A DNA stretch of 64,000 nt. It comes from Eriocheir sinensis (taxonomy: Eukaryota > Arthropoda > Malacostraca > Decapoda > Varunidae). A program made the position numbers and the translations under genes. The stretch lies in contig NW_026112159.1 in the NCBI RefSeq assembly GCF_024679095.1, positions 140,220-204,219 on the forward strand. The letters run 5' to 3'. Shown here piece after piece: positions 38,169 through 48,205 of the stretch (position 1 is its first letter; each line of letters begins with the position of its first letter). The notes under the pieces were generated by a model, which was not told the origin of the DNA, did no database searches, and saw nothing but the letters and a program-made list of their open reading frames with translations.

Positions 38169-39101
38169 TGATAGTTTGCCAATGCTCCCAGACCATGAAT
38201 GCGAACAAACTTGCATGAGAACCCGACATATCTCCTTTGTTGCTTAATTAAGAAACATTTGTTGGGAGAGCCGAAAGCGTCTGTGAACACGAGCCTCAGT
38301 AAGCCCCAGCCCACGCACCTCACGCCTTTACTTATCTCCTTCACTCAGAACCTTCTCTGAAGCGGCCACACTAACTTTATACGTCGCCTCGGCCTCACCT
38401 CGACCTCCTGAAACACTGCCGCCAAGAAATAAAAGCAAATCACCGAGAAAAATAGATATTGCTGAATCCCCTCTCGTGAATGTCTGGCGAAGTAAGGAAG
38501 GCAGGGAGGTCGTCAGGTGCTCCATATTAGAGTTTCCGTGATTGTCCCGTGAGTAAGTGAGGACAAGTGAGGATGAGTTCATGAAGGTGTAGGGAGAAAA
38601 GGGGGAGGTAGGGAGGAGAGGGAGGGGAGATATGGAGGCCTGGTGGAAGTGGTGACGGGGAAGAAGTAAGGGGAGTATATAAGGGAGAGGAGATGGGTGG
38701 TGGTGATGTTGGGAGGGAAAGAAATGTAAAGGAAGGGGAAAGAGGGACTATATAGAGTTTGTGTGGGTATTGGTGATGGTGGAGAGGAATGGAGGAGAGG
38801 GAGAGAAAGAGAGACAGAAAGGAGAGTTGGCAGTGGTGTTAGTGGTGGTGATTTTGGTGAAGAAAAAACGGAGAATGAGACAGTACTGGTGGTGGATGTG
38901 GTGGTGATTGCAGTGGAAGGAGGTGGATGAGGGAGAGAAGAGCAACGCGGGTGATTGCGGATATGGAGAGACAGTGGTGATGAAGAGAGGTCTGAGAGTG
39001 GTGCTGGTGGTGGTTGTTGTTGTTAATATTGCCTCTTTTAAGGTAAAGAGACACGGGCTAACCTATGAGCCCGTCAGTGAAGAGCAGTAAATCATGGGAA
39101 C
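38169..39101. other. No gene seen; purine- and GGTGGT-rich from 38580
   Basis: 38169-38580 is unique-looking. 38590-39060 is GGAGAG and GGTGGTGAT-rich. Confidence 0.5.
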
Positions 39102-42100
39102 TCAGCGCGGTGGAGGATAATTTTTGCAGAGGGCAAGAAGTGACTCAGTCCTCGACGAGGCGACGACTGTTGCAGCTTTTTCTGTATCTGATGCATTTTG
39201 GTCTTGAGGGTAATTGTGGAGATGCTGCGTGACTGGGCATCGGAGCAGATTGTGGAGAAGAGGTTCAGGGTCCTCCTCAAGACAGTGCTCACAAGGCTCA
39301 GGGCGGTCATAGATTTGTGATGCACACAGAAATCCAAGCCGCAGCCTGTGTAGGTGGTGGACAAGGTGCGGAGCTGTCCTGGGAGGGAGGACTAAAGGCT
39401 CTTGTTTGGTGGCTGTTGTGTAGTAAGTGGCGGAACGAGAGCATGTGGCAACGTGATCCCTCACGTCAAGTGAGATGGACCGAAAGGCTGCTGCATTGAC
39501 CTGAGATTTTATCTGAGCCAGACTGAGATGAGTGGTGATATCTGGATCTGTGCGCTGCGTTTCACTACGAGCGGCACTATCAGCCCTCTCGCTGCCCAAG
39601 ATGCCCACATGGCCTGGCACCCGGTGTAGCTTGATAGTGTTGTTTGCCATGCAAAGTGTGTGCATCTCTTTTTGGATGGAGGTAAGGAGATACACGTTAT
39701 CTGCAAAGTTTGTTTGTCTGAGTGCTTTCAAGGCAGAGAGTGAGTCGCTGTGCAGCACAATAGTGATGTCATGTGTGTTGTTGGCGTGCCGATGGGCTTG
39801 GTGAATTGCTATGAGCTCAGCCTGGAAGATGGACGTGCCCGTGCTGAGCCTGAAGGCATGCGTGTGGTTGCCGCACACAAACGCAGCTCCAGCAGCACCC
39901 TTCTCATCTACTGAACCATCAGTGTAATAGTGTAAGGAATGAGAGGTGGAGAGGCTACCAGTCTGCTCAAGGCTCTCTTGGTGGAGAAGGACTGCGAATG
40001 CTGCCCTTGGGTGACGGCTGCGTGGCAGGATGAACTCACAAAGTGGAGGGGCCCAAGGAGGGCCAGTGGTGGCAGGAGTAGAGGCGGTGGTGAGGGCAGG
40101 AGTAGAGGCGGTGGCGGGGGCAGGAGCAGGGCCAGTGGCGGCAGAAGTAGAGGTGGTGGTGAGGGCAGGAGTAGAGGCGGAGGCAGGGGCAGGAGTAGAG
40201 GCGGTGGCGGGGGCAGGAGCAGGGCCAGTGGCGGCAGGAGTAGAGGCGGTGGTGAGGGCAGGAGTAGAGGCGGTGGCGGGGGCAGGAGTAGAGGCGGTGG
40301 CGGGGGTAGGAGTAGAGGCGGTGGTGAGGGCAGGAGTAGAGGCGGCGGCGGGGGCAGGAGTAGAGGCGGTGGCGGGGGCAGGAGTAGAGGTGGTGGCAGG
40401 GGCAGGAGTAGAGGCGGTGGCGGGGGCAGGAGTAGAGGTGGTGGCGGGGGCAGGAGTAGAGGCGGTGGTGAGGGCAGGAGCAGAGGCGGTGGTGAGGGCA
40501 GGAGTAGAGTTGGTGGTGAGGGCAGGAGTAGAGGCGGTGGTGAGGGCAGGAGCAGAGGCGGTGGTGAGGACAGGAGAAGAGTTGGTGGTGAGGGCAGGAG
40601 TAGAGGCGGTGGTGAGGACAGGAGTAGAGGCGGTGGTGAGGACAGGAGTAGAGGCGGTGGTGAGGACAGGAGTATGGGAGGTGGTGAGGACAGTAGAGGC
40701 GGTGGAGAGGACAGGAGTATGGGAGGTGGTGAGGACAGTAGAGGCGGTGGTGAGGACAGGAGTAGAGGCGGTGGTGAGGACAGGAGTAGAGGCGGTGGTG
40801 AGGACAGGAGTAGAGGCGGTGGTGAGGACAGGAGTAGAGGCGGTGGTGAGGATAGGAGTAGAGGCGGTGGTGAGGACAGGAGTAGAGGCGGTGGTGAGGA
40901 CAGGAGTAGAGGCGGTGGAGAGGACAGGAGTATGGGAGGTGGTGAGGACAGTAGAGGCGGTGGTGAGGACAGGAGTAGAGGCGGTGGAGAGGACAGGAGT
41001 ATGGGAGGTGGTGAGGACAGTAGAGGCGGTGGTGAGGACAGGAGTAGAGGCGGTGGTGAGGACAGGAGTAGAGGCGGTGGTGAGACCAGGAGTATGGGAG
41101 GTGGTGAGGACAGGAGTATGGGAGGTGGTGAGGACACTAGAGGCGGTGGTGAGGACAGGAGTATGGGAGGTGGTGAGGACAGTAGAGGCGGTGGTGAGGA
41201 CAGGAGTAGAGGCGGTGGTGAGGGCAGGAGCAGAGGCGGTGGTGAGGGCAGGAGTAGAGTTGGTGGTGAGGACAGGAGTAGAGGCGGTGGTGAGGACAGG
41301 AGTATGGGAGGTGGTGAGGACAGGAGTAAAGGCGGTGGTGAGGGCAGGAGTAGAGGCGGTGGCGGGGGCAGGAGTAGAGGCGGTGGTGAGGGCAGGAGTA
41401 GAGGCGGTGGTGAGGGCAGGAGTAGAGGCGGTGGCGGGGGCAGGAGTAGAGGCGGTGGCGGGGGCAGGAGTAGAGGCGGTGGTGAGGGCAGGAGTAGAGG
41501 CGGTGGTGAGGGCAGGAGTAGAGGCGGTGGTGAGGGCAGGAGTAGAGGCGGTGGTGAGGACAGGAGTAGAGGGCAGGGGCGGGAGTGGGGAGGGGGCGGT
41601 GGTGAGGGCAGGAGCAGGAGTAGAGGCGGTGGTGAGGGCAGGAGTAGAGGTGGTGGCGTGGGCAGGAGTAGAGGCGGTGGCGTGGGCAGGAGTAGAGGCG
41701 GTGGTGGGGGCAGTAGAGGCGGTGGCGGGGGCTGGAGCAGGACCAGTGGCGGCAGGAGTAGAGGCGGTGGTGAGGGCAGGAGTAGAGGCGGTGGTGAGGG
41801 CAGGAGTAAAGGCGGTGGCGGGGGCAGGAGTAGAGGCGGTGGCGGGGGCAGGAGTAGAGGCGGTGGCGGGGGCAGGAGCAGGGCCGGTGGCGGCAGTAGT
41901 GGCGGTGGTGAGGGCAGGAGTAGAGGCGATGGCGGGGGCAGGAGCAGGATCAGCGGCAGCAGAGAGACAGTCGGTTGGAGTGACATTGGCAGGAGAGTAA
42001 CAAGGGTCGGAGTCGGAATCAGCAGGGCACACCTTCGTACTTTTTCGTCGCCGGGAAGATGATGATGGGGCAGGTATGTTGTCATCAGCGGAGGCGTTGT

Positions 42101-42224
42101 TCTGCGCGCTGCCCTCAGAGGAGCGGGTAGAGGCCGGGGGTCTACGGGTATGGTTGGAAGCGGAACCGCCGCACCGCCCAGTCGTTGCAGACGAACCAAG
42201 CCCGGTGCGTCTTGGTTTCCTCAT
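39102..42224 (-). CDS. 1040-aa ORF: Ser/Thr/Pro repeat fused to LINE RNase H
   Basis: One unbroken - strand frame from an ATG at 42224. Residues 1-90 are Ser/Arg-rich. Residues ~92-720 are about 79 copies of TTASTPVL/TTASTPA with 7- or 8-residue units. Residues ~725-765 (PPWAPPLCEFILPRSRHP) look like the usual lead-in to RNase H in LINE ORF2. Residues 768-890 are type I RNase H: HYYTDGS (Asp769), FQAELIAI (Glu803), LHSDSLSAL (Asp827), PGHVGILGSERAD (His, Asp882). The end has CEHCLEEDPEPLLHNLLRC, a Cys/His motif typical after RNase H in I/Jockey-like elements. RNase H would remove the RNA strand during element copying. All four carboxylates are present. RT is missing; a separate RT scrap lies just upstream. 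It is probably a LINE tail into which a minisatellite grew in frame; whether it is expressed is unknown. Confidence 0.55.
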   Translation of the reverse strand: MRKPRRTGLGSSATTGRCGGSASNHTRRPPASTRSSEGSAQNNASADDNIPAPSSSSRRRKSTKVCPADSDSDPCYSPANVTPTDCLSAAADPAPAPAIASTPALTTATTAATGPAPAPATASTPAPATASTPAPATAFTPALTTASTPALTTASTPAATGPAPAPATASTAPTTASTPAHATASTPAHATTSTPALTTASTPAPALTTAPSPLPPLPSTPVLTTASTPALTTASTPALTTASTPALTTASTPAPATASTPAPATASTPALTTASTPALTTASTPAPATASTPALTTAFTPVLTTSHTPVLTTASTPVLTTNSTPALTTASAPALTTASTPVLTTASTVLTTSHTPVLTTASSVLTTSHTPVLTTSHTPGLTTASTPVLTTASTPVLTTASTVLTTSHTPVLSTASTPVLTTASTVLTTSHTPVLSTASTPVLTTASTPVLTTASTPILTTASTPVLTTASTPVLTTASTPVLTTASTPVLTTASTVLTTSHTPVLSTASTVLTTSHTPVLTTASTPVLTTASTPVLTTASTPALTTNSSPVLTTASAPALTTASTPALTTNSTPALTTASAPALTTASTPAPATTSTPAPATASTPAPATTSTPAPATASTPAPAAASTPALTTASTPTPATASTPAPATASTPALTTASTPAATGPAPAPATASTPAPASASTPALTTTSTSAATGPAPAPATASTPALTTASTPATTGPPWAPPLCEFILPRSRHPRAAFAVLLHQESLEQTGSLSTSHSLHYYTDGSVDEKGAAGAAFVCGNHTHAFRLSTGTSIFQAELIAIHQAHRHANNTHDITIVLHSDSLSALKALRQTNFADNVYLLTSIQKEMHTLCMANNTIKLHRVPGHVGILGSERADSAARSETQRTDPDITTHLSLAQIKSQVNAAAFRSISLDVRDHVATCSRSATYYTTATKQEPLVLPPRTAPHLVHHLHRLRLGFLCASQIYDRPEPCEHCLEEDPEPLLHNLLRCPVTQHLHNYPQDQNASDTEKAATVVASSRTESLLALCKNYPPPR
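40060..41950. repeat. 24-bp minisatellite, about 79 copies (with 21-bp variants)
   Basis: The unit is GGCAGGAGTAGAGGCGGTGG plus TGAG. Subtypes carry GACAGG, ATGGGAGG or GCGGGG. Short units drop three bases. Every frame on both strands is open across it. Confidence 0.97.
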
Positions 42225-42329
42225 CCCGAACCAGCATAGAAGAACGCGTTACCTACAACGAGACTACCTCAGGGGGTAGCAACACAGCTACCTATGTCCC
42301 TAGCAGCAAGTTTACCATGAGGTAGAAAC

Positions 42330-42633
42330 ACAGCTGGGAAAAGAATGGGGCCTAGAACGGTACCTTGTGGGACACCTGAAGAAACAGGGACAGTGTCAGA
42401 TGAAGATCCGTCAAGAAGAACACGCTGAGTCCTGTTAGTAAGAAATGCAGTGATCCAGTGAAGAATAGGTCCTGGAATACCGTAGTATTTCAATTTTAAT
42501 GTCAGTCTTTTGTGCGAGACTTTGTCGAAGGCTTTGGCAAAATCTAAAACAATAGTGTCAAATTGTTTAATGTCACGTCGGTCAAGTAGCCTCGTCATGT
42601 CGTGATATGTAGTAATGAGTTGCGATTCACATG
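42330..42633 (-). pseudogene. Reverse transcriptase scrap (CR1/Jockey-like)
   Basis: About 100 residues on the - strand: RSCESQLITTYHDM, IVLDFAKAFDKVSHKRL (block A Asp), GPILHWITAFLTNRTQRV, VSSGVPQGTVLGPILF. It breaks off at 42333, just before the expected LIYINDL, and runs into unrelated sequence. It lies about 105 bases upstream of the RNase H ORF on the same strand, but is not in frame with it. The two could be parts of one rearranged element or of two. Confidence 0.8.
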
Positions 42634-42980
42634 AGCGTTTAGGGCCTGTAAAGATTAGCAGAAGGGAGACAGCGAGACGGGTGGCGAGGGTCGGATAGGC
42701 ACCTCTGTGTGCGTGCCTCCTCGCTTGTGTCTCCCCCTCGCCGCCTGAGTCTCATTTTCTATGATTAATGTGTCCTCGTATGCTCCTGAAGTATAATATG
42801 TTGCTGCTTGGTCTCTGAAGTTTGCAGGCACTGAGAAGTTTTAATACCAGGGGTTGTGGTGGTAGTAGCGTGTTCAAACGATTTTTTGTTGGTTTGTGAA
42901 GTATTTTGGGGTTTGTATTCCTCTGTGGTCTCGTACGTTCTGTAAATTTAGCAAGTGATAATATGATTTCCAGTTAGTTT
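42634..42980. other. No feature seen
   Basis: Unique-looking, T-rich sequence. Confidence 0.45.
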
Positions 42981-43690
42981 CTTGAGCTCGTTTTCTGCTG
43001 GTTTTTTATTTACTGTTGAGGTTTTTTATTTATTTCATTTGTTTGACAGATCTTGAGTTTTCTAACAGTGTGTCTCTTTGGTCTGAACGATCTCTAAATA
43101 TAGCAAACAATAATATATAGTCTCCTTCAGTCGTGTTATTAAGTGTTTTCTGCTGGTTTCTGTATACTATCGCGTTACGTGTTTTCCTTCTAAATCTAGC
43201 AAGTAATAATCAATGTTCTCCGGTCGTCTTGTGGAGCGATGTTTCTGCTGGTTTCTGTATACTATCGCGTTACGTGTTTTCCTTCTAAATCTAGCACGTA
43301 ATAATCAATGTTCTCCGGTTGTCTTGAGGAGCGATGTTTCTGCTGGTTTCTGAAGTTATTGAGTAATTAATGTGTTCATTTGTTTGGCGATCCTTGAGTT
43401 TACTAACAATGTCTCTCTTAGGTCTCTGAGCGATCTGTAGATATAGCAAACAATAATATATAGCTTCCTTCAGTCGTGTTAGTAAGTGGTTTCTGCTGGC
43501 TTCTGATATATTATCGAGTTATGTTTTCCTTCCAAATCTAGCAGGTAATAATATATTATGTTTTCCAGTCGTTTTGTGGAGCGATGTTTCTGCTGGCTTC
43601 TGAAGCTACTGAGTTATTCTATAAAGCTTTCCTTGGTTTGGCGATCTCTGCTGCTCGTTTTCTCTGTAAACTGTGTGTCAAAGGAGCGCG
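42981..43690. repeat. Higher-order satellite with 95-bp and ~340-bp periods
   Basis: Two near-identical 95-bp units start at 43147 and 43242 (TTTCTGCTGGTTTCTG). Longer blocks that open with GTTTGRCRGATCYTGAG occur near 43041 and 43380, and a diverged third near 43632. So short units are nested in a ~340-bp unit. Confidence 0.85.
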
Positions 43691-43960
43691 TATGAACTTT
43701 TAAGGTGTGCAAATGTTCAGGAAAAAAATTATTGTCCCTCTTAGTTATATGAAGGTATTTATCTATTTATTTATCTATATATTTCGCATCTATATATTTA
43801 TATAGAGCAGGCGAACGACAAAGGTGTGCTAATGTTCAGGTAAAAGGTATTTGTCCCTCTAAGTCATGTGGGGGTAGTTCTGTCTATCTATTTATATCTA
43901 TCTATCTACCTATCTATATCTGTATATATTTATCTATCTTTCTCGAATGAAGGCGCTTCC
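43691..43960. repeat. Two ~120-bp copies plus TATCTA tracts
   Basis: AAGGTGTGCAAATGTTCAGG near 43705 and AAGGTGTGCTAATGTTCAGG near 43820, each followed by TTGTCCCTCTWAGT and a TATC-rich tail. Confidence 0.85.
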
Positions 43961-45092
43961 GGCATACGAAATAAACCTCCATGTAATTTACCTTGCAAGC
44001 AAGGCTCCGTCATTATGCGCAGGAATACAATTATGCTTCCTTAATCACTCCCCCTAATTACTTCTCCCTCGAGGCCGGCCACAAAACATGCCTCCCCTCC
44101 ATACTCTCGCTTTTCTTCTCCCCCTTCTCTTACCCTTCTCTCCCCTCCTCTCCCCTCTCCTTCTGACCTCCCTTCCTGCCTGCCTCCCCTTTTTACATCT
44201 CTTCCTAGTTCCCTCCTTCCTTCCTTTTCCGTATATCTCCTAATTCCCTCTCTTCTTTCTTCTCTTCCTTTCTTCATCTCTTTCTTAGTCTCCCTCTCCT
44301 CCTTTCTCCTCAGCTACCCTCGCCTTCAGCCCCTTCCTCCACCATCCTTCTTTATCCTATTTTTCTCTCTTCTTTCGTCTCTTCCCTTCTTTCTCTTTCT
44401 TTCTGGTTCCTTTTCTCCTCCTCCATTCTCCGCCTCATTCACCCTTCCCGTCTCCCCTTCTTTCATCTTCTATATGTATCCTATTTTCCTCTCTTCTTTC
44501 GTCTCTTCTTTCTCTATATTTTTTATCAGTCCCCCCGTTCCCTCTTTCTCCCTTCCAGTTATCTTTTTCTCCTAATTAGTTTATCCCCTTCCTCCCTTTC
44601 TTCAAATTCCCTCTCCCTTCCGCTTCTTCTCCTTCTCGTAATTATTCATCTCCCTTCCTCTCCCCTTGAACATCTCCCCTTCCTCTTTGATTTTCCCAGT
44701 TTTTATTTCCGTTTCTCTCATTTCTTCCATATCTCAATCTCTCCCTCTTCCTTTCATTTGCGTCATTCTTTTCTCCCCATCAGGCATCTCTCCCTCTCCC
44801 TTGCTTCCCTACGCTTCTCTTGCCCTCAGTTCTCTCCCTTTCTCCTTCCTCGCCCTCTGTCACTCATCATGCTCTCTCTGTCCTCCAGCCCATCAATTCC
44901 AGTCTCTTCCCCTGCCCTCAGTTCTTTCCCTTTCTCCTTGCTCGTCCTCTGTCACTCATCATGCTCTCTCTATCCTCCCGCCCATCAATTTCAGTGTCGC
45001 CTCTTTTGGAATCCGTCTCGTTCGTCTTTTCTCCGGATATTCACAAATTCCTCTTCGAATCTTTCCTCAATTTCATCTTTGCGTTTTCTCTC
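43961..45092. other. Pyrimidine-rich DNA with a 92-bp tandem duplication
   Basis: Almost all C/T from 44040 to 45090. A 92-base unit (CCCTCAGTTCTYTCCC ... CCCATCAATTYCAGT) is repeated at 44823 and 44915. The 150-residue Ser/Leu/Pro frame over it is compositional. Confidence 0.75.
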
Positions 45093-46497
45093 ATTCGGCC
45101 TGGCGTCTTGGCCTTTAGGTAAGAGATAATTCATACTTCTTGGCTTTTTTTCGTTTTCTTAGTTAACCATTTCAAGGGGGACTTAACTCACTGTTCCATA
45201 GCTTTGGTTATGGTTATATATGTGGTTATTCAGCGAATGGATTAAGGGTGATTTTCAAAGACATTATCACTCAAATCACTAAGTGTACATATTTAGAGAG
45301 GTGCAAATGGCTATTGGATTTACATTTATGGAGATTAAAGATCATAATAGTGTAAAATGAGGCTTCCTAAGTGAAGACTTCGATTCTGTGCCTTGTTCGT
45401 TTTGGTTAAAGACTGATTCAGAGTTCTAAGTTATTTTTTTTCTATGAAGGTAATCGTATAAACTGTGTGCTCTCCGAATTGATGTTACTGATCAACGGTA
45501 CCAGACTGTCGTATTCAGCCTCCTGTTTGCCAATTTCCGACCCAAAAACTGCCTCCTTGACCCAATAACTGCCTTCATATATAGTTATCGATACAATGGT
45601 TAATTCCTGGTGTTTCCTGGTAATAGTTATAGCTCAGACACCGGTAAATACGAGGCTCTGAGTACGATAATCTGGCAACGGTGCTTCTTATACAAAGTTG
45701 CTGATATGAGTCTTTCAGGGAACTGTTATAATATTGGCTGAAAGTTTGTGCAAGCATCATCATCATCAGCAGCAGCACTAGTATCAGCACTCCACTATTA
45801 TGATCTCGAAGGCCAAAAGTTTGCCTCCCTCTCTCGTACTCTGTCCGTCTATCTGTCTATCTATATCAGTCTTACTATATTTCTCACTAACCAAGAATTT
45901 CGTGGTATATGTTATGTTGTTGGTGGTAGCGAGTGTTCTGAGTGCTAATCGGTTCACGGATAGAGAAAGTCATATCCGCCAGGATTACTTAATTTGGACA
46001 AACTTACAGAGGTCATCGACATAGACAAGACACTAAGAAGAGGTGTTTATTTGTGTATGCGTTTATGTGAATGTTGTGAAGTGTGGGTGACATTTAAGTG
46101 TTGGTGTATATGTGGAACTATGTGTATAATTTGACAATAGAAGGACGAAGACAGACAGTGGAAGATAAACGAGGACAAGGAAAGTTAAACATTGAAGACG
46201 CTACAAGACAGAGGGAGTAAAGGATCGACGATGATCATTAAACATGAAAACACAGAATCTTAAGACTTTCTTTGCAGCACCCCATTTTCTTGTCACTGAG
46301 GGGAAGGAACACGGAATTTGAGCGGTGACTGCTACAATGTATCCTAAGTGAGACGTTGAATAACCACATAAACAATCGTAGCCAAAGCTATAGAATAGTG
46401 AGTTAAGTCCCCCTTGAAATGGTTAGCTAAGAAAACGAAGAAACGCTAAGAAATACGAATTATCTCTTGTCTACAGGCCAGGGCGTCAAGCCGAATC
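45093..46497. mobile_element. 1.4-kb element with about 140-bp inverted ends
   Basis: 45093-45235 (ATTCGGCCTGGCGTC ... AAGAGATAATTC ... TTTCAAGGGGGACTTAACTC) is the imperfect reverse complement of 46350-46497. The centre (45236-46349) is AT-rich, with no frame above 75 codons that makes sense. It is a non-autonomous long-TIR or fold-back element by structure. Older than the 36651 element, judged by more arm mismatches. No clear target duplication. Confidence 0.7.
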
Positions 46498-46889
46498 GAT
46501 GCATATATAATTTTCTCCCAGTGCTTATTATTTTATTTTGTTCACCTCCCTGTCGTTCCCGGCCCACTCTCGTTATCTCGTCGTTAATCTCCCATTCAGG
46601 TCCCTTCTCACTGCACGTGTAATTTTCCTTTTTTTCCGAGGTCAAGTAGTGGGGGTATTTTTCTCTCACTTTTTTCAGCTCCCTTCACTTATCTGCTTGT
46701 GCCTGTCTCATTTTGTTTTCTTCCACTGCTTTCTCACCCATATTTTTTATCACTACGTACACTCATACTTTTGTTATATTCCTCTAGTTGTTCTTGTTCT
46801 TCTGTTTGTTCTTAATCTTATGCTTGCTGTCATAGTTTGCTTCCTAACACTCTCTCTCACTCTCTCTCTCTCCATCTCTCTCTCTCTCT

Positions 46890-46963
<74 letters not shown>

Positions 46964-47140
46964 ATCTCAACATGCAAGCCGAGATAAAGATAATCTGAAC
47001 TTAACTTACTCCTGAGTCGCACAGAAAGAACACGAGAGGCGGAGGAACAGAATTACAGAGCCAAGCAAGTGACTAATCTTGCGTGGCCTTTCTGTCTCCG
47101 GGAACTCCGCCGCGCCAGGACTTTCCTCGCTGGAGACAAA
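46498..47140. repeat. (CT)n tract 46850-46961 in otherwise featureless DNA
   Basis: A CT tract with two CCAT breaks. The flanks hold no supported feature. Confidence 0.85.
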
Positions 47141-47268
47141 CAGCGGCGGCGAAGTATGGCCCGTTAAATTAAGCTGACTATGTAGAGAACTGGAGCGTGA
47201 CGTTCAGCGGCGGCGAAGTATGGCCCGTTAAATTAAGCTGACTATGTAGAGAACTGGAGCGTGACGTT
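47141..47268. repeat. 64-bp tandem duplication
   Basis: CAGCGGCGGCGAAGTATGGC ... GAGCGTGACGTT occurs twice, starting at 47141 and 47205, with no visible difference. A very recent event or an assembly effect. Confidence 0.95.
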
Positions 47269-47332
47269 GTTCTAGTGTTTGGTGTGTCCTTGTTGTTGTT
47301 ATTGTCGTTGTTGCTGTCTCTGTCTCTCTCTC

Positions 47333-47333
47333 A

Positions 47334-47393
<60 letters not shown>

Positions 47394-47492
47394 TACACAC
47401 ACACACATAATTGCATTCAGTTTTCCTCATCCTGTTTAATTTCATACCATCTGTTTTTTTTCCTCATATGCCGTTTTTTATCGTATGTGTTT

Positions 47493-47526
<34 letters not shown>

Positions 47527-47538
47527 TGTGTGTGTGTT
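47333..47538. repeat. (CA)n and (TG)n tracts, opposite sense
   Basis: CA at 47333-47408 and TG at 47492-47538, 83 bases apart. They can pair with one another. Confidence 0.95.
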
Positions 47539-47619
47539 TTCGCATACTTCTGAAATTACATTGGATAAAAGCGTTTAGAGAGGGATTGAAAGGGAAGGAG
47601 TACATGTAGCTTGACCAGC

Positions 47620-48205
<586 letters not shown>

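Noticed and set aside
39102..39930. Retroviral or LTR-element RNase H
   Set aside because: No protease, integrase or LTRs nearby. The trailing Cys/His motif and lead-in match non-LTR ORF2 ends.
39939..42062. + strand 707- and 656-residue frames (RSRGGGE and VEAVVRAGV repeats)
   Set aside because: Antisense of the 24-bp minisatellite. Only the - strand frame continues into a recognisable domain (RNase H).
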